From positions 306,342 through 370,341 of the forward strand of contig CANLQD010000005.1 in the NCBI GenBank assembly GCA_947493175.1: a DNA stretch of 64,000 nt. The letters run 5' to 3'. This DNA is from an uncultured Flavobacteriaceae bacterium. GTDB lineage: Bacteria; Bacteroidota; Bacteroidia; Flavobacteriales; Flavobacteriaceae. This document shows, piece after piece, positions 35,217 through 44,608 of the stretch. The stretch's first letter is position 1; each line of letters starts with the position of its first letter. The translations under genes were made by a program, and so were the position numbers. The notes below the pieces were generated by a model that ran no database searches, had not been told where the DNA came from, and saw nothing but the letters and a program-made list of their open reading frames with translations.

Positions 35217-36059
35217 ATGACGGCGACCATTCTCTTAGGAATAGGGCTGGAATACATCGACACCGTTTTCCAGACCATACAGGCCAGCGACTTTTCGCAA
35301 TATACCATTGCAGGAATGAAAACGCTCGCTGTCCTGTTCTTTCTGGTCAATATCCTCAAAAAATATAATGAAGGCATTGCAGATAAGGATGGTTACACTT
35401 GGGGATTGAGTCCTGGCGAACTGGCAAAGAATTTTGCCATTGTCATTTTGGTCATTTTCTCAACTCAGGTCTTGGGATTTTTCGATGGAATATTAGTAGC
35501 TATTGAAGGACAATATCGAGGGACAGCACCAGCTTTATTGCCATTACAAATGCAGGACATTCCCATTGAAGAGGACGTGAGTATTATCGAGGTTGCCCAA
35601 GCTGCTATGACGCTCTTATATGAAGCCTTGGTTACACCTCTTTACGGCTTCAAAATATTTGCGTTTATCATAAGTCTTTTCCTATGGATATTGGATTTGT
35701 TCATCTATCCGCTGTTTTTGGCAGAACGCTTTTTTCTACTCGGAATAATGCAAACTTTTTTTCCTTTGGTCATTAGCCTTGCAGTCTTTGAAAAGTTCCG
35801 TTCGTTAGCTTATACATTCTTCAAGCTTTATGCGGCAGTATATATGTTAGTACCTGCTTTCTTTTTAGTAAACGTCTTTGTGAATGCACTTTATACGGAA
35901 ATCAACACCAATTTTTGGGTCAACTTGTTTGGAACCGATACAGGCCAGGGCTTTTTTGCACCTGTGGTTCAGTTAGGTTCGGTTGGATTTATCGTTTTCT
36001 TGAAATTCAAACTGTATAAACGTGCGACGTCATTCACTCTCAGACTATTTACTGCCTAA
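35217..36059 (+). CDS. traJ: Conjugation membrane protein TraJ
   Basis: 280 residues with six or so membrane helices and conserved NIHKKYNEG-like NILKKYNEGIADKDGYTW loop; VirB6-like inner-membrane channel component of Bacteroidetes ICEs. Located between traI and traK as in CTnDOT. Confidence 0.92.
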   Translation: MTATILLGIGLEYIDTVFQTIQASDFSQYTIAGMKTLAVLFFLVNILKKYNEGIADKDGYTWGLSPGELAKNFAIVILVIFSTQVLGFFDGILVAIEGQYRGTAPALLPLQMQDIPIEEDVSIIEVAQAAMTLLYEALVTPLYGFKIFAFIISLFLWILDLFIYPLFLAERFFLLGIMQTFFPLVISLAVFEKFRSLAYTFFKLYAAVYMLVPAFFLVNVFVNALYTEINTNFWVNLFGTDTGQGFFAPVVQLGSVGFIVFLKFKLYKRATSFTLRLFTA

Positions 36060-36079
36060 GGCAGATTAAAAACAAAAAT

Positions 36080-36694
36080 ATGAAAACACCATACAAGAAT
36101 ATTTACAACGTCCTAAAGCTGAATCGGTTTATCGTTTTGGCAGTCGTTGCCTGTGCCTTGCTGTCCAGCACATTTTCGGTTTGGATGGTATTCAACACCA
36201 ATCAAAAAGCGCTCAATAGCGCCTTTGCCATCAATACCGATGGCAGTATCATTCCGCTGAAGCTCGTGACCCAAAAGGAAAATTTTCGTGTTGAAGCTTT
36301 GTCACATTTGGATCTGTTCCATAATTACTTCTATAACATCGATGCCAGTAATTATGAACGCAACTTGGAAAAGGCGTTGTGGTTGGGCAATAGTTCTGTG
36401 GATAATCTCTACCGCCAGAAAAAAGCCGATGGTGTCTATAACAGATTGCTTCAGTATTCCTTGGTTCAAAAAGTACTGAGCATCGATTCAAGAATATCTG
36501 AAAATGACGGTTCTTATGGTTTTACGACGACTACCATTTTTGAAATCAATAGAGGCACAATCATCGACACTTACGAATTGGTTTCCACCGGAAACTTGAT
36601 TATGGTTGACCGAAACTTCCCCAACAATCCACACGGACTTTTGATTACCAACTATTTCGAGAACACTTTAAAAAAACTGAACGATGAAAATTGA
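36080..36694 (+). CDS. traK: Conjugation protein TraK (VirB8-like)
   Basis: 204 residues: single N-terminal helix (residues 17-37) and a periplasmic domain with NFRVEALSHLDLFHNYFYNI, characteristic of TraK. Links inner-membrane parts of the channel to the core complex. Overlaps traM by 11 bases. Confidence 0.93.
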   Translation: MKTPYKNIYNVLKLNRFIVLAVVACALLSSTFSVWMVFNTNQKALNSAFAINTDGSIIPLKLVTQKENFRVEALSHLDLFHNYFYNIDASNYERNLEKALWLGNSSVDNLYRQKKADGVYNRLLQYSLVQKVLSIDSRISENDGSYGFTTTTIFEINRGTIIDTYELVSTGNLIMVDRNFPNNPHGLLITNYFENTLKKLNDEN

Positions 36695-37613
36695 GAAAAA
36701 CAAAATAGTATTTGCAGCGGTATTGGCCGTGATTTTCATATTCCTGATTTCCTATTCTGTAATGGTAATGGGCGATGATGAAAGTGAAACTGAAAATCTT
36801 AAGCAGACCTTAGTGCCAGATTTGGAAGAGGACCAAAAAGAGTACGATTCCAAACTGGATGCGATTAACGACTTGAAAAAAGTACGTGAAAACAATGCAC
36901 CCAGCATCTACGATGAAAAACTGATTGATTCCTTGGGGTTTTACGACCCAGATTTACCAGAACGGGAAAAAGAACGTATCGTAGATAGTATCTATGAAGC
37001 TGGCAAGATTCAGTATTCAGAAAAACGATACCAGAATTTGGGACAGAGAAGAACTGCTCGCAAAGTGGCATCAACAATCGATTCTGCAGAAGTAAAACGG
37101 GAACAGAAAATTCAAGCAAAAGAATTGGGCTTGGAACATCAATTGTTCTTCGCTGCTGCACCTAAACCCAATGAAGTTTCAATAATCGGCAATACAGATG
37201 AAACTATTTACGTGGTCGTTGATGGTGACCAAGTCGTAAAAGCAAACACCAGATTACGAATGCGCCTGACCAAAACTGCTAACATTAATGGTAAAGAAAT
37301 GCCAAAGAACACGCCCATATTCGGTTTTATAAGTTTTCAGCCTAATCGAGCTTTAATTGAAATTGAAAACATACAACATCATCCTACAAAGCTCAAAGCA
37401 TTCGATTTGTCAGATGGCAGCGAAGGTATTTACGTCCAGAATAATTTTCGGGCAGAAGCCACCACCGAAGTCTTGGACGATATTATTGGCGACATCAACA
37501 TACCTTCCGTTCCGCAAGTAGGTGGCGTAACAAAGGTGCTCAGGCGTAGCAACCGCAATGTAAAAGTTACGGTATTGAACAATTACAGATTAATCTTAAA
37601 ACCGAAATTATGA
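36684..37613 (+). CDS. traM: Conjugation protein TraM (VirB10-like)
   Basis: 309 residues: inner-membrane helix (residues 8-29), a charged helical periplasmic linker, and a C-terminal beta domain (ANINGKEMPKNTPIFGFISF) like VirB10 barrels. Overlaps traN by ATGA. Confidence 0.92.
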   Translation: MKIEKNKIVFAAVLAVIFIFLISYSVMVMGDDESETENLKQTLVPDLEEDQKEYDSKLDAINDLKKVRENNAPSIYDEKLIDSLGFYDPDLPEREKERIVDSIYEAGKIQYSEKRYQNLGQRRTARKVASTIDSAEVKREQKIQAKELGLEHQLFFAAAPKPNEVSIIGNTDETIYVVVDGDQVVKANTRLRMRLTKTANINGKEMPKNTPIFGFISFQPNRALIEIENIQHHPTKLKAFDLSDGSEGIYVQNNFRAEATTEVLDDIIGDINIPSVPQVGGVTKVLRRSNRNVKVTVLNNYRLILKPKL

Positions 37614-38446
37614 AAACATTTATCTCAATTTCAATACTCGTGTTGGTTACCGCTTTCGCGAAAGCACAAAAGCAACCCATACCACTCGACACCATTTATG
37701 CTAACGAAACCAAAAATGTTGCGCTATTTTTTCCTGAACCTATACGGCAAGGCATAACTGGTTCGGATAATTTTGTTTTTACCTATAACCGTGAAAAGGA
37801 ACAGTATTTTGGACTGCTTCAGGCAACCCCTGGGAAGGAAAGTAATTTGCTGGTAGTCAATAGAAATGGTTCAATTTTTTCGTATATTGTAAGGTATAAA
37901 AAACAGCTTTCTAAGCTCAATTATTTCATTCCGCTGTCAAATAGTATCGGTAATGAAAAGCCGATTGTAACAGATTCGGTTCTTGTTGAATCTTCTGAAG
38001 AACTTGTAGATAACAGCACCTATTATTACCAAAAATTCTGCTCATATCTTCTCAATAGAAAACAGCGCATAGGGCGCATCAAGAAACGGAACGAAAATAT
38101 TATTTTGACCGTAGAGAACATTGTTTTTGATAAGGATGAACTCTATTTCGTTATCGAGATTGAAAATAATTCTACGTTGGACTACGATTTGAATTTCTTG
38201 AACCTGTCTATTGAAACGAGACAAAAAGGAAAAAGAAAATCGTTGCAACGACTGTATCAAGAACCGATATATAAACATAATCTGCCGTCCAAGATTAAGG
38301 AAAATGAAAGGGCTCGATTCGTTTATGTGTTGCCCAAATTTTCATTATCCGATGACCGTAGGGCAATTTTGGAATTGAATGAAAAAGATGGCGAACGTAA
38401 TATAGAAATGAAATTATCGCATAGATATATCAATAACCCAAATTAG
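37610..38446 (+). CDS. traN: Conjugation protein TraN (VirB9-like, DUF4138)
   Basis: 278 residues, signal peptide MKTFISISILVLVTAFAKAQ, then the VirB9-like domain (NETKNVALFFPEPIRQGITG, FGLLQATPGKESNLLVVN). Outer part of the core complex. The cleavage-site residues AFAKA are encoded by the iterated palindrome at 37651-37666. Confidence 0.93.
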   Translation: MKTFISISILVLVTAFAKAQKQPIPLDTIYANETKNVALFFPEPIRQGITGSDNFVFTYNREKEQYFGLLQATPGKESNLLVVNRNGSIFSYIVRYKKQLSKLNYFIPLSNSIGNEKPIVTDSVLVESSEELVDNSTYYYQKFCSYLLNRKQRIGRIKKRNENIILTVENIVFDKDELYFVIEIENNSTLDYDLNFLNLSIETRQKGKRKSLQRLYQEPIYKHNLPSKIKENERARFVYVLPKFSLSDDRRAILELNEKDGERNIEMKLSHRYINNPN

Positions 38447-38453
38447 TAATGTT

Positions 38454-38816
38454 ATGAAAAAATTAGTCATTTGCTCGCTCGTATTGTTGTTCCTTTCTTG
38501 TTCAGAAAGCACAACAAAATCCCCTTCTGAAACTGCCAAAGTTGTTGCGTCAAGCTTTTTCTCAAAAGATGAATCCGCCTTAAAAGAGCATACTACTTCT
38601 GAAGGCTATGCCAGTTTGATTACTGTACAGAATATGATGCCAGATTCTGACCAAAACATCGAGGTAAAAATTTTAGACGAAGCTATCAATGGCGAAATTG
38701 CCTGGGTAAAATACAGCACGACCTATGATGGAAAAACAGGCATTTTTAAACTGACTAAAGAAAATGGTCAATGGAAAGTGACCAGTAAAGGTCCGAGGGA
38801 AAAAGGGCCTTTTTAA
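38454..38816 (+). CDS. DUF4878-like lipoprotein
   Basis: 120 residues, lipobox LLFLSCSES (Cys16) and a small cystatin-like fold (ETAKVVASSFFSKDESALKE; ENGQWKVTSKG). Last gene of the tra operon in this window, seven bases after traN. Could substitute for the TraO/TraP position; a role in surface exclusion or channel assembly is only a guess. Confidence 0.75.
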   Translation: MKKLVICSLVLLFLSCSESTTKSPSETAKVVASSFFSKDESALKEHTTSEGYASLITVQNMMPDSDQNIEVKILDEAINGEIAWVKYSTTYDGKTGIFKLTKENGQWKVTSKGPREKGPF

Positions 38817-38825
38817 AAGACTTTT

Positions 38826-40181
38826 TTAGTTTTCATCAAGATTGATTTCCCAATAACCTCTTGTATCGCCTTGACGCGTTAAAAAGCCTTTATTTTTGAT
38901 AGCTGTAATATGTTTACCAACAGCAGATTCATTAATGCCCAAAGCTTCAGCTATTTCGTTATAAGTTATGGAAGGATTAGCAACAATAAGTTTAAGAACT
39001 TCTTTTTGTCTTTTAGTTAGAGCTTCTGTCGTATCAATTACACCACCTATTGCACCACCTATTACACCACCTTTTTGACCACCCATTAGACCACCTTCTT
39101 CAACAGCAGTTTCTTTAGCGGTAAAAGTCATTCTAAGGAAGTTATCAGAAAAACCAAAACTCTCTTTCCCATAGTGTTCCAAAATACGAGGGATGCCAGA
39201 ACCTAATTGTTCAACCAGTTCTAAATCCTTAAAAATCCGCATCAGTTCTTTATTCCGTGGAACTGAAAAGCCCTCGAAAAATTCCTGTTTGCTCAATCCT
39301 TCCGGAAGACCACCTGCCGAAGTGATTTCAATTCTATCCGCAAAGATTTCAAACTTTGGGGTAATCTCATTGGTATAATCATTATGTACAAAAGCATTGA
39401 TGACGGCCTCGCGCAATGCGATGGGATTCCAAAGATTGGCTTGTTGCCTTTCTTTGGCGGTTATTTTTGTGTTGGTTCGGTTTTCAACCGCAATTTTATC
39501 AATCACTTGCTTGGTGGCTTTGACCAGGCATTCGTGACCATACTCGTTGCTTTCTATCAAGTCTGTTCGGGTTTTGCCCGAATACTTGGCAACTTTGATA
39601 GAAGTGTTGTTTTTGTCTGCCAAAAGATAGCCAGCGTAATTTAATGCGCCATCTTCGGTAAGTAGTTCCAAGTTCTTTGCAAAAGCTTTACCAAGGGTAT
39701 GACCCGATTCCTCGTAGTAGATTTTCAACTGGCTAAAGCTTAAATCTTGACGACCCGCTTTAATTTTGCTGATGGAATTTCGGGTACGTTTGGCAAAGAG
39801 CTCGTCAATCATTTTTTGTGGCATTGGCTCAGCAGCTGAACCTAAGCGGATAAAACAACCCTTTTCGCTCATCCCGTATTTTTTGAGATGATATGGTTTT
39901 TCTGGACCGCTCGCCACAATGATTTTAAGGATATTATTACCATCTCGTTCCTCACTCACAATATCAAAAAGACCCAAAGCTGAAGGACGGATATTGTTCT
40001 TTAACCTGTCTTTAATTTTTAATTGGTCGCCATCCGCATCAGCCAGACCGCAAGTATTCCCTTCCTTATCAATACCAATATAAATAATGCCGCCTTCACG
40101 ATAGTTTAAAAAAGCAATGACCTCTTTTTCAAGTCCATCGGACAGTTCTCGTTTGTATTCTATACGGTTTGTTTCGGTCAT
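38826..40181 (-). CDS. AlbA_2/Schlafen-type protein with ATPase and winged-helix domains
   Basis: 451 residues. N-terminal AlbA_2 domain (IEYKRELSDGLEKEVIAFLN and GGIIYIGIDKEG), central GHKL-like ATPase motif (ALREAVINAFVHNDYT; RIEITSAGGLPEG), a glycine-pair repeat (GGLMGGQKGGVIGGAIGG, about residues 365-383) and a C-terminal winged helix (ALTKRQKEVLKLIVANPSIT). Such proteins are usually called RecG-like regulators, but no helicase is present. It follows the PHP-ATPase gene by 74 bases on the same strand, so the two may act together; convergent with the tra operon. Confidence 0.85.
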   Translation of the reverse strand: MTETNRIEYKRELSDGLEKEVIAFLNYREGGIIYIGIDKEGNTCGLADADGDQLKIKDRLKNNIRPSALGLFDIVSEERDGNNILKIIVASGPEKPYHLKKYGMSEKGCFIRLGSAAEPMPQKMIDELFAKRTRNSISKIKAGRQDLSFSQLKIYYEESGHTLGKAFAKNLELLTEDGALNYAGYLLADKNNTSIKVAKYSGKTRTDLIESNEYGHECLVKATKQVIDKIAVENRTNTKITAKERQQANLWNPIALREAVINAFVHNDYTNEITPKFEIFADRIEITSAGGLPEGLSKQEFFEGFSVPRNKELMRIFKDLELVEQLGSGIPRILEHYGKESFGFSDNFLRMTFTAKETAVEEGGLMGGQKGGVIGGAIGGVIDTTEALTKRQKEVLKLIVANPSITYNEIAEALGINESAVGKHITAIKNKGFLTRQGDTRGYWEINLDEN

Positions 40182-40255
40182 TATTTAAGTAAAAAAATCT
40201 GGTAGTAAAGATAATGATATTAAATTGTGGGAATAGATTTGGTTTCTCACTACGC

Positions 40256-42913
40256 CTACTTAATGCCATATATTAATTGTCGTTGTTTAAATGCAGATTT
40301 ACCACCTTCGAGAATTTCGCAACTAATTTCCCTTGTTCCCTTCCTGTCAATAGAACCTGCTTCCAAAACGTGTGATTTTACGCTTGTGCTTTTTAATGGA
40401 ATTATTAATTCTGCATCGCCAAGTACGGCAATGTTAGGGTTATGGGTAACAATGATTACCTGTCTTGATTCTTTGATTTTACGTAAATTCTTAACAATCG
40501 TTTTAAATATGAATTCACTATCCAAATTATCCTCTGGTTGGTCAATTATAAGCGGCGTAGTACTTTTTGAAAGCATTAAAATTCCAAGTAAAACCGACTG
40601 TTGTTGACCTAACGACAATTGCGATATCGACTTTGTATTTCTTAATGTTTTACCCGTCACATCATCCTTATATAATCGTGTAACGGAAATTGAAGGTCTA
40701 TCTTCAAATGGCAAGGCTTCAAAATCTTCGTAAGTATGGTCTTTAAGAAGTTTTTCCACGATGGTTTGAGCTTCATAATCCCCAATAAATCTTTTCCCTT
40801 CATCATCTGTCAACGCCTTCAAGGCATCATTGTCTTTGCGCATACAAATATCGACGAACTCAAATGGCGATAAATTTTTAGTGATTAGATATGCTCTTGG
40901 AACTTGGGATGTTCGCCAATCCATAGTCGTTTTTAATAACTGCTCAAATTCGTCAGAATAGTTTCCTTGGTCATATTTTACATTTATATATAATCCATCG
41001 AGCGTATTCTTAAGATTGTCGTTTATAGTTTGTCCAAATGCATTTCTGTAGTAGAAAATTCGTTGTTTTATGTCCTTTCTTTTCCCTATCAATTCTTTAC
41101 GCACAGTTTGTAGTTCATTTAAAAGTTTTTTGCTGTTTTCAAGTTTTTTTACCCTATTGGTTAAATCGATAATATCTTTCGATATTTGGTTGATTTTACC
41201 CAAATCAAAAGGAATACCTTGAGCTGCCAACTCTTGCTTTTTGGCGTCCATCTGTACCTGAATTGCTTTTTCCTTGGAAGCCCAATTTTTAAGTTCTGTT
41301 CTAAGCTCTTCTACTTTTGTTCCAAGGGCTTCATTTAATTCCCCTGCCTTGAATTTAACAATAGCTGAAAAATCACTAACAATATTCTTTACTTTCTGAA
41401 AATAATCCTTACCAACGACTATTTCTTCATCTGATAATTTTTCAAAATTTTCAAAGGTTTCTTCATCATTTAAAATATCCTTATAAGTCTGAATTAGTAG
41501 CTTAAGGTCGGCAATTAAATCTTGACGTATCTGTCTTTCCTTTATTAAAGCGTTTTGGTATTTTACCAATTCCCCTGCTTTTTGCTTTTTTAAATTCTCT
41601 AATTTTTTCTGCTCGTTTTTAAGGGCTTTTTTTGTTTCATCAAGACTTAGTAATTCGAGTCTTAATTTCCTGGCATCGCTTTGGTTTTCGAGCAAATCTG
41701 TGATGATTTCTTTATCTTCGGAAATGAGTGGTTTTAAGTCTAAAAACCCATCAAGAAAATCTATCAAAACCGTTGGGTTTTCATCGCTGTGCTGTATAGT
41801 ATCAGCTGTTTCGCCTTGACCATAACTTTCAATTTCAACACGTGATATTCCATTTATAGGGTCTGTTATATTCTGAGTACCATTATTCTTTTCTCTTGAA
41901 AATTCAATAGTTTGCCCAGCTTCATCAGTATATTGAAGTGTTATTTTCTGAGGCCATACATCGGAATCAACAACCTTTGAAGAAGATTGATTCCCTGATG
42001 TTTCTCGTAAAGTTTCTAATAAGGTTGATTTTCCCGCACCTCTACTGCCAATTATACAGGTTAAATTAGGACTTAGGTCTATATCCATTTCATCTAATAA
42101 TCCACCTTCTATAAAAATTTTATTAAATACCGGTCGTTGCTCAGGTATTAAATCTTCCAGTCGAATTCTTGATTCGTGGCTCAACAGCGCAACCTTAAAG
42201 GCGTGGAAATTTAGTTCATCAACTTTTATCCTGGTCAACTTTTCATTTCCTTCGGCATTGGTTCCCAACTTATTTAAATTATGGGAATCTGAACCCATCA
42301 ATTTAGGAAGGATTTGGTCATCATCCATTAATAAATTGTCGCGCCTCAGCCCCACAAGTCTCTTCCTATTCGCATCTTCATCGCTATTGGAATAGAAATG
42401 GAAATTTTCTTTTTTGGATATCTCAAGTCCTAAAAGGTTTGGGTGGCTAAAAATTTCTTCAATAGGCGGACCAAACCGCCCAATAGTTTTTTCAAAACCT
42501 GAATCAAGTTCGATGTGAGCTAATATGCCAACACCACTATATTGATGGGCAAAATCCAAACACTCTACGATTCCTTGTGTAGTGGTTTTCTTATCCTCAC
42601 TTATATTTAATTTACCAGCGAATGACCTTAAATTTTGAAAAGTGTCGAAGTACAATAGCAAATGACCTTGCGTAGTGGTTACTTCAATTCCGGGAATGAT
42701 CAAAATATCCTTATCTGCAGCGTAATTTATCGCTGTATTTGAATTAAATATCTCATTATGGTCAGTAATACTAATAATCTTCAATCCTTTCGCGATGGCG
42801 GTATCAACAATCGCCTCTGGTGTCATTGCGGTATCTTTAACATCGTAAGATCCAAATTCCCCGTATGAATGTATGTGTAAATCTGCTCTAAGAAATCTTG
42901 CCCCTTTAGTCAT
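40256..42913 (-). CDS. PHP-domain SMC-like ATPase
   Basis: 885 residues. Residues 1-245 form a PHP metal-dependent phosphoesterase with DLHIHS (11-16), TDHN (50-53), GIEVT (75-79), AHIE (132-135) and GSDSH (207-211), all catalytic blocks intact. Then an ABC/SMC ATPase with Walker A GSRGAGKST (289-297), a long coiled coil (about 405-625), signature LSLGQQQS and Walker B PLIIDQPEDNLDS with a downstream VTHNPN. It resembles proteins I know as TrlF-like; similar nuclease-coupled ATPases (OLD, PtuA, RecF-like) act in phage defence. Cargo gene placed between tra and mob modules. Confidence 0.88.
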   Translation of the reverse strand: MTKGARFLRADLHIHSYGEFGSYDVKDTAMTPEAIVDTAIAKGLKIISITDHNEIFNSNTAINYAADKDILIIPGIEVTTTQGHLLLYFDTFQNLRSFAGKLNISEDKKTTTQGIVECLDFAHQYSGVGILAHIELDSGFEKTIGRFGPPIEEIFSHPNLLGLEISKKENFHFYSNSDEDANRKRLVGLRRDNLLMDDDQILPKLMGSDSHNLNKLGTNAEGNEKLTRIKVDELNFHAFKVALLSHESRIRLEDLIPEQRPVFNKIFIEGGLLDEMDIDLSPNLTCIIGSRGAGKSTLLETLRETSGNQSSSKVVDSDVWPQKITLQYTDEAGQTIEFSREKNNGTQNITDPINGISRVEIESYGQGETADTIQHSDENPTVLIDFLDGFLDLKPLISEDKEIITDLLENQSDARKLRLELLSLDETKKALKNEQKKLENLKKQKAGELVKYQNALIKERQIRQDLIADLKLLIQTYKDILNDEETFENFEKLSDEEIVVGKDYFQKVKNIVSDFSAIVKFKAGELNEALGTKVEELRTELKNWASKEKAIQVQMDAKKQELAAQGIPFDLGKINQISKDIIDLTNRVKKLENSKKLLNELQTVRKELIGKRKDIKQRIFYYRNAFGQTINDNLKNTLDGLYINVKYDQGNYSDEFEQLLKTTMDWRTSQVPRAYLITKNLSPFEFVDICMRKDNDALKALTDDEGKRFIGDYEAQTIVEKLLKDHTYEDFEALPFEDRPSISVTRLYKDDVTGKTLRNTKSISQLSLGQQQSVLLGILMLSKSTTPLIIDQPEDNLDSEFIFKTIVKNLRKIKESRQVIIVTHNPNIAVLGDAELIIPLKSTSVKSHVLEAGSIDRKGTREISCEILEGGKSAFKQRQLIYGIK

Positions 42914-43024
42914 AAATTGCCGAATTTTTAAACTCTAATAATGCAATAAAATTAGCTTTATGCCAAAAGAAATCATTGTTTATTCTTAACAGATAAAATA
43001 TTCTTTAAAAATTCACATTAAATT

Positions 43025-44605
43025 TCAATTAAATATCGACCTCGCCTCATCATAAACCCGCTCAAAATTATCCGCTAAATCCGCCTGAGAAAATTGCTTG
43101 GATTCTTCAGGAAGTTGCCTTTGGATTTGGGATAATTTAAACTGCACTTTCTTATCCTTACCATCAGCATAGGTAATAAACTCGCCTTGCTTTAACCGAA
43201 AGAAAACGTCTGCTCTAATCTTTGGGATTTCCTTTTCGCCCGTTGTTATTCGTGTATCAAAATCGAGATTATGGCCACGACTGATGCTTTTAGTTGGGTC
43301 TTTGATGATTTCAAAAAAGCGCTCGTAATATTTGGCAGTATCTGGGTCGTTGACCTTGCCAAAAAACTGATAGGATAGATTGCTTAAAATAGCCTTACTT
43401 GCCTTATCGCCATACATCATATCGTTCTGGATTTTATCCTGCATCACATAAATAGTAGCGATGTCATAACTTCTGAGCGTTGCCGGAATTCGGTGCATAT
43501 TCAACAGGCGAATCGTTGGTGCTTCTTCCATCAAGAGGAATGACGGTTTGGAATTTCTCACGCTCATTTGTTTAGTAATGGTGTGAATGATTGTGGCAAT
43601 TACTGGCGAATAGGATGTTTCATATTTTGGATTGTTTACTACCGAAATGATTGCAGGATCTTCCTCGCTATTAATATTCAATGGGACTTCGTCTGCGGAT
43701 AGTGCCATAAAAATACGTTGTGTACTAATTCGTTTCAGGGCATTTGCCAAAGTGCTTTTTACACCAGCGGTCTGCCTATCCGAATCCTTACCACTAATAA
43801 AAGCATCTGCCATCGCTCTCGATGTGGTGTTGGTTTCCAAAAACTGGATAAGGCTATCTGTATCGAGCATTTGATAAATGGCTATCAAATGTGGTAGCGT
43901 ACAATATTTGGGATAGTCGGTTTTCAGTTTCCAAATCAATCCACCAATCAAACCCTCAGCAGCGTCGTTAAAGAATTTTGTGGTTCCGGTTGTGCCGCTT
44001 TCCCTTTGTTCCAAAAGGTTTTCAATCAATACCCGTGACACCTCATTTACGCTTTCCTCGTTCTCTAAATAGCGTGGCGCAATAGGATTTACCCTATGGA
44101 TGATTTTATCGAAGGAAATGACCTTAAACGGAATATCGCTATCCTTGAAAAGTGGATATGCCATTTCGGTCAATTCAAAATCTTTGTAATCGTGAATGAT
44201 TCCGCAAAAGCCTTCTTTTTCAAAATGCTTCAAAAATCCAAAGACAACACTTTCAGTCTTCCCACTTCCGGCAGAACCAATAATGGACGCACCACGTTTG
44301 ATATTATCCAATCTGAAATTTCCTTTGGTGGTCGCGAAGTTTACTTGGTATTTGCTATCGCTATTTTTCGGGCTTTCGGTTTTATGTAGAAAAACATACA
44401 GTCCTATATTAATTAGCATTAGCGGACAAACCAAATAAAGTAATATAAATATCAATTCATTTTCTTCGGACAAATAGAACACGAGAACTGAAAGCAATAT
44501 GCTATTCAATACAAAAGCATATTTTGATACTCGAAACATCGCATAGAAAACGGTACTCGCCAAACCAATAATTGAAAGTGTTGTTATAAGATTGTCTATT
44601 TGCAT
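43025..44605 (-). CDS. Type IV coupling protein (VirD4/TraG family)
   Basis: 526 residues: three membrane segments in the first 75 residues, Walker A GSAGSGKT (110-117), Walker B LLMEEAPTIRL, and a C-terminal region with EIPKIRADVFFRLKQGEF. It brings the relaxase-bound DNA strand to the mating channel. Follows the relaxase gene by three bases. Confidence 0.93.
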   Translation of the reverse strand: MQIDNLITTLSIIGLASTVFYAMFRVSKYAFVLNSILLSVLVFYLSEENELIFILLYLVCPLMLINIGLYVFLHKTESPKNSDSKYQVNFATTKGNFRLDNIKRGASIIGSAGSGKTESVVFGFLKHFEKEGFCGIIHDYKDFELTEMAYPLFKDSDIPFKVISFDKIIHRVNPIAPRYLENEESVNEVSRVLIENLLEQRESGTTGTTKFFNDAAEGLIGGLIWKLKTDYPKYCTLPHLIAIYQMLDTDSLIQFLETNTTSRAMADAFISGKDSDRQTAGVKSTLANALKRISTQRIFMALSADEVPLNINSEEDPAIISVVNNPKYETSYSPVIATIIHTITKQMSVRNSKPSFLLMEEAPTIRLLNMHRIPATLRSYDIATIYVMQDKIQNDMMYGDKASKAILSNLSYQFFGKVNDPDTAKYYERFFEIIKDPTKSISRGHNLDFDTRITTGEKEIPKIRADVFFRLKQGEFITYADGKDKKVQFKLSQIQRQLPEESKQFSQADLADNFERVYDEARSIFN

Positions 44606-44608
44606 ATC

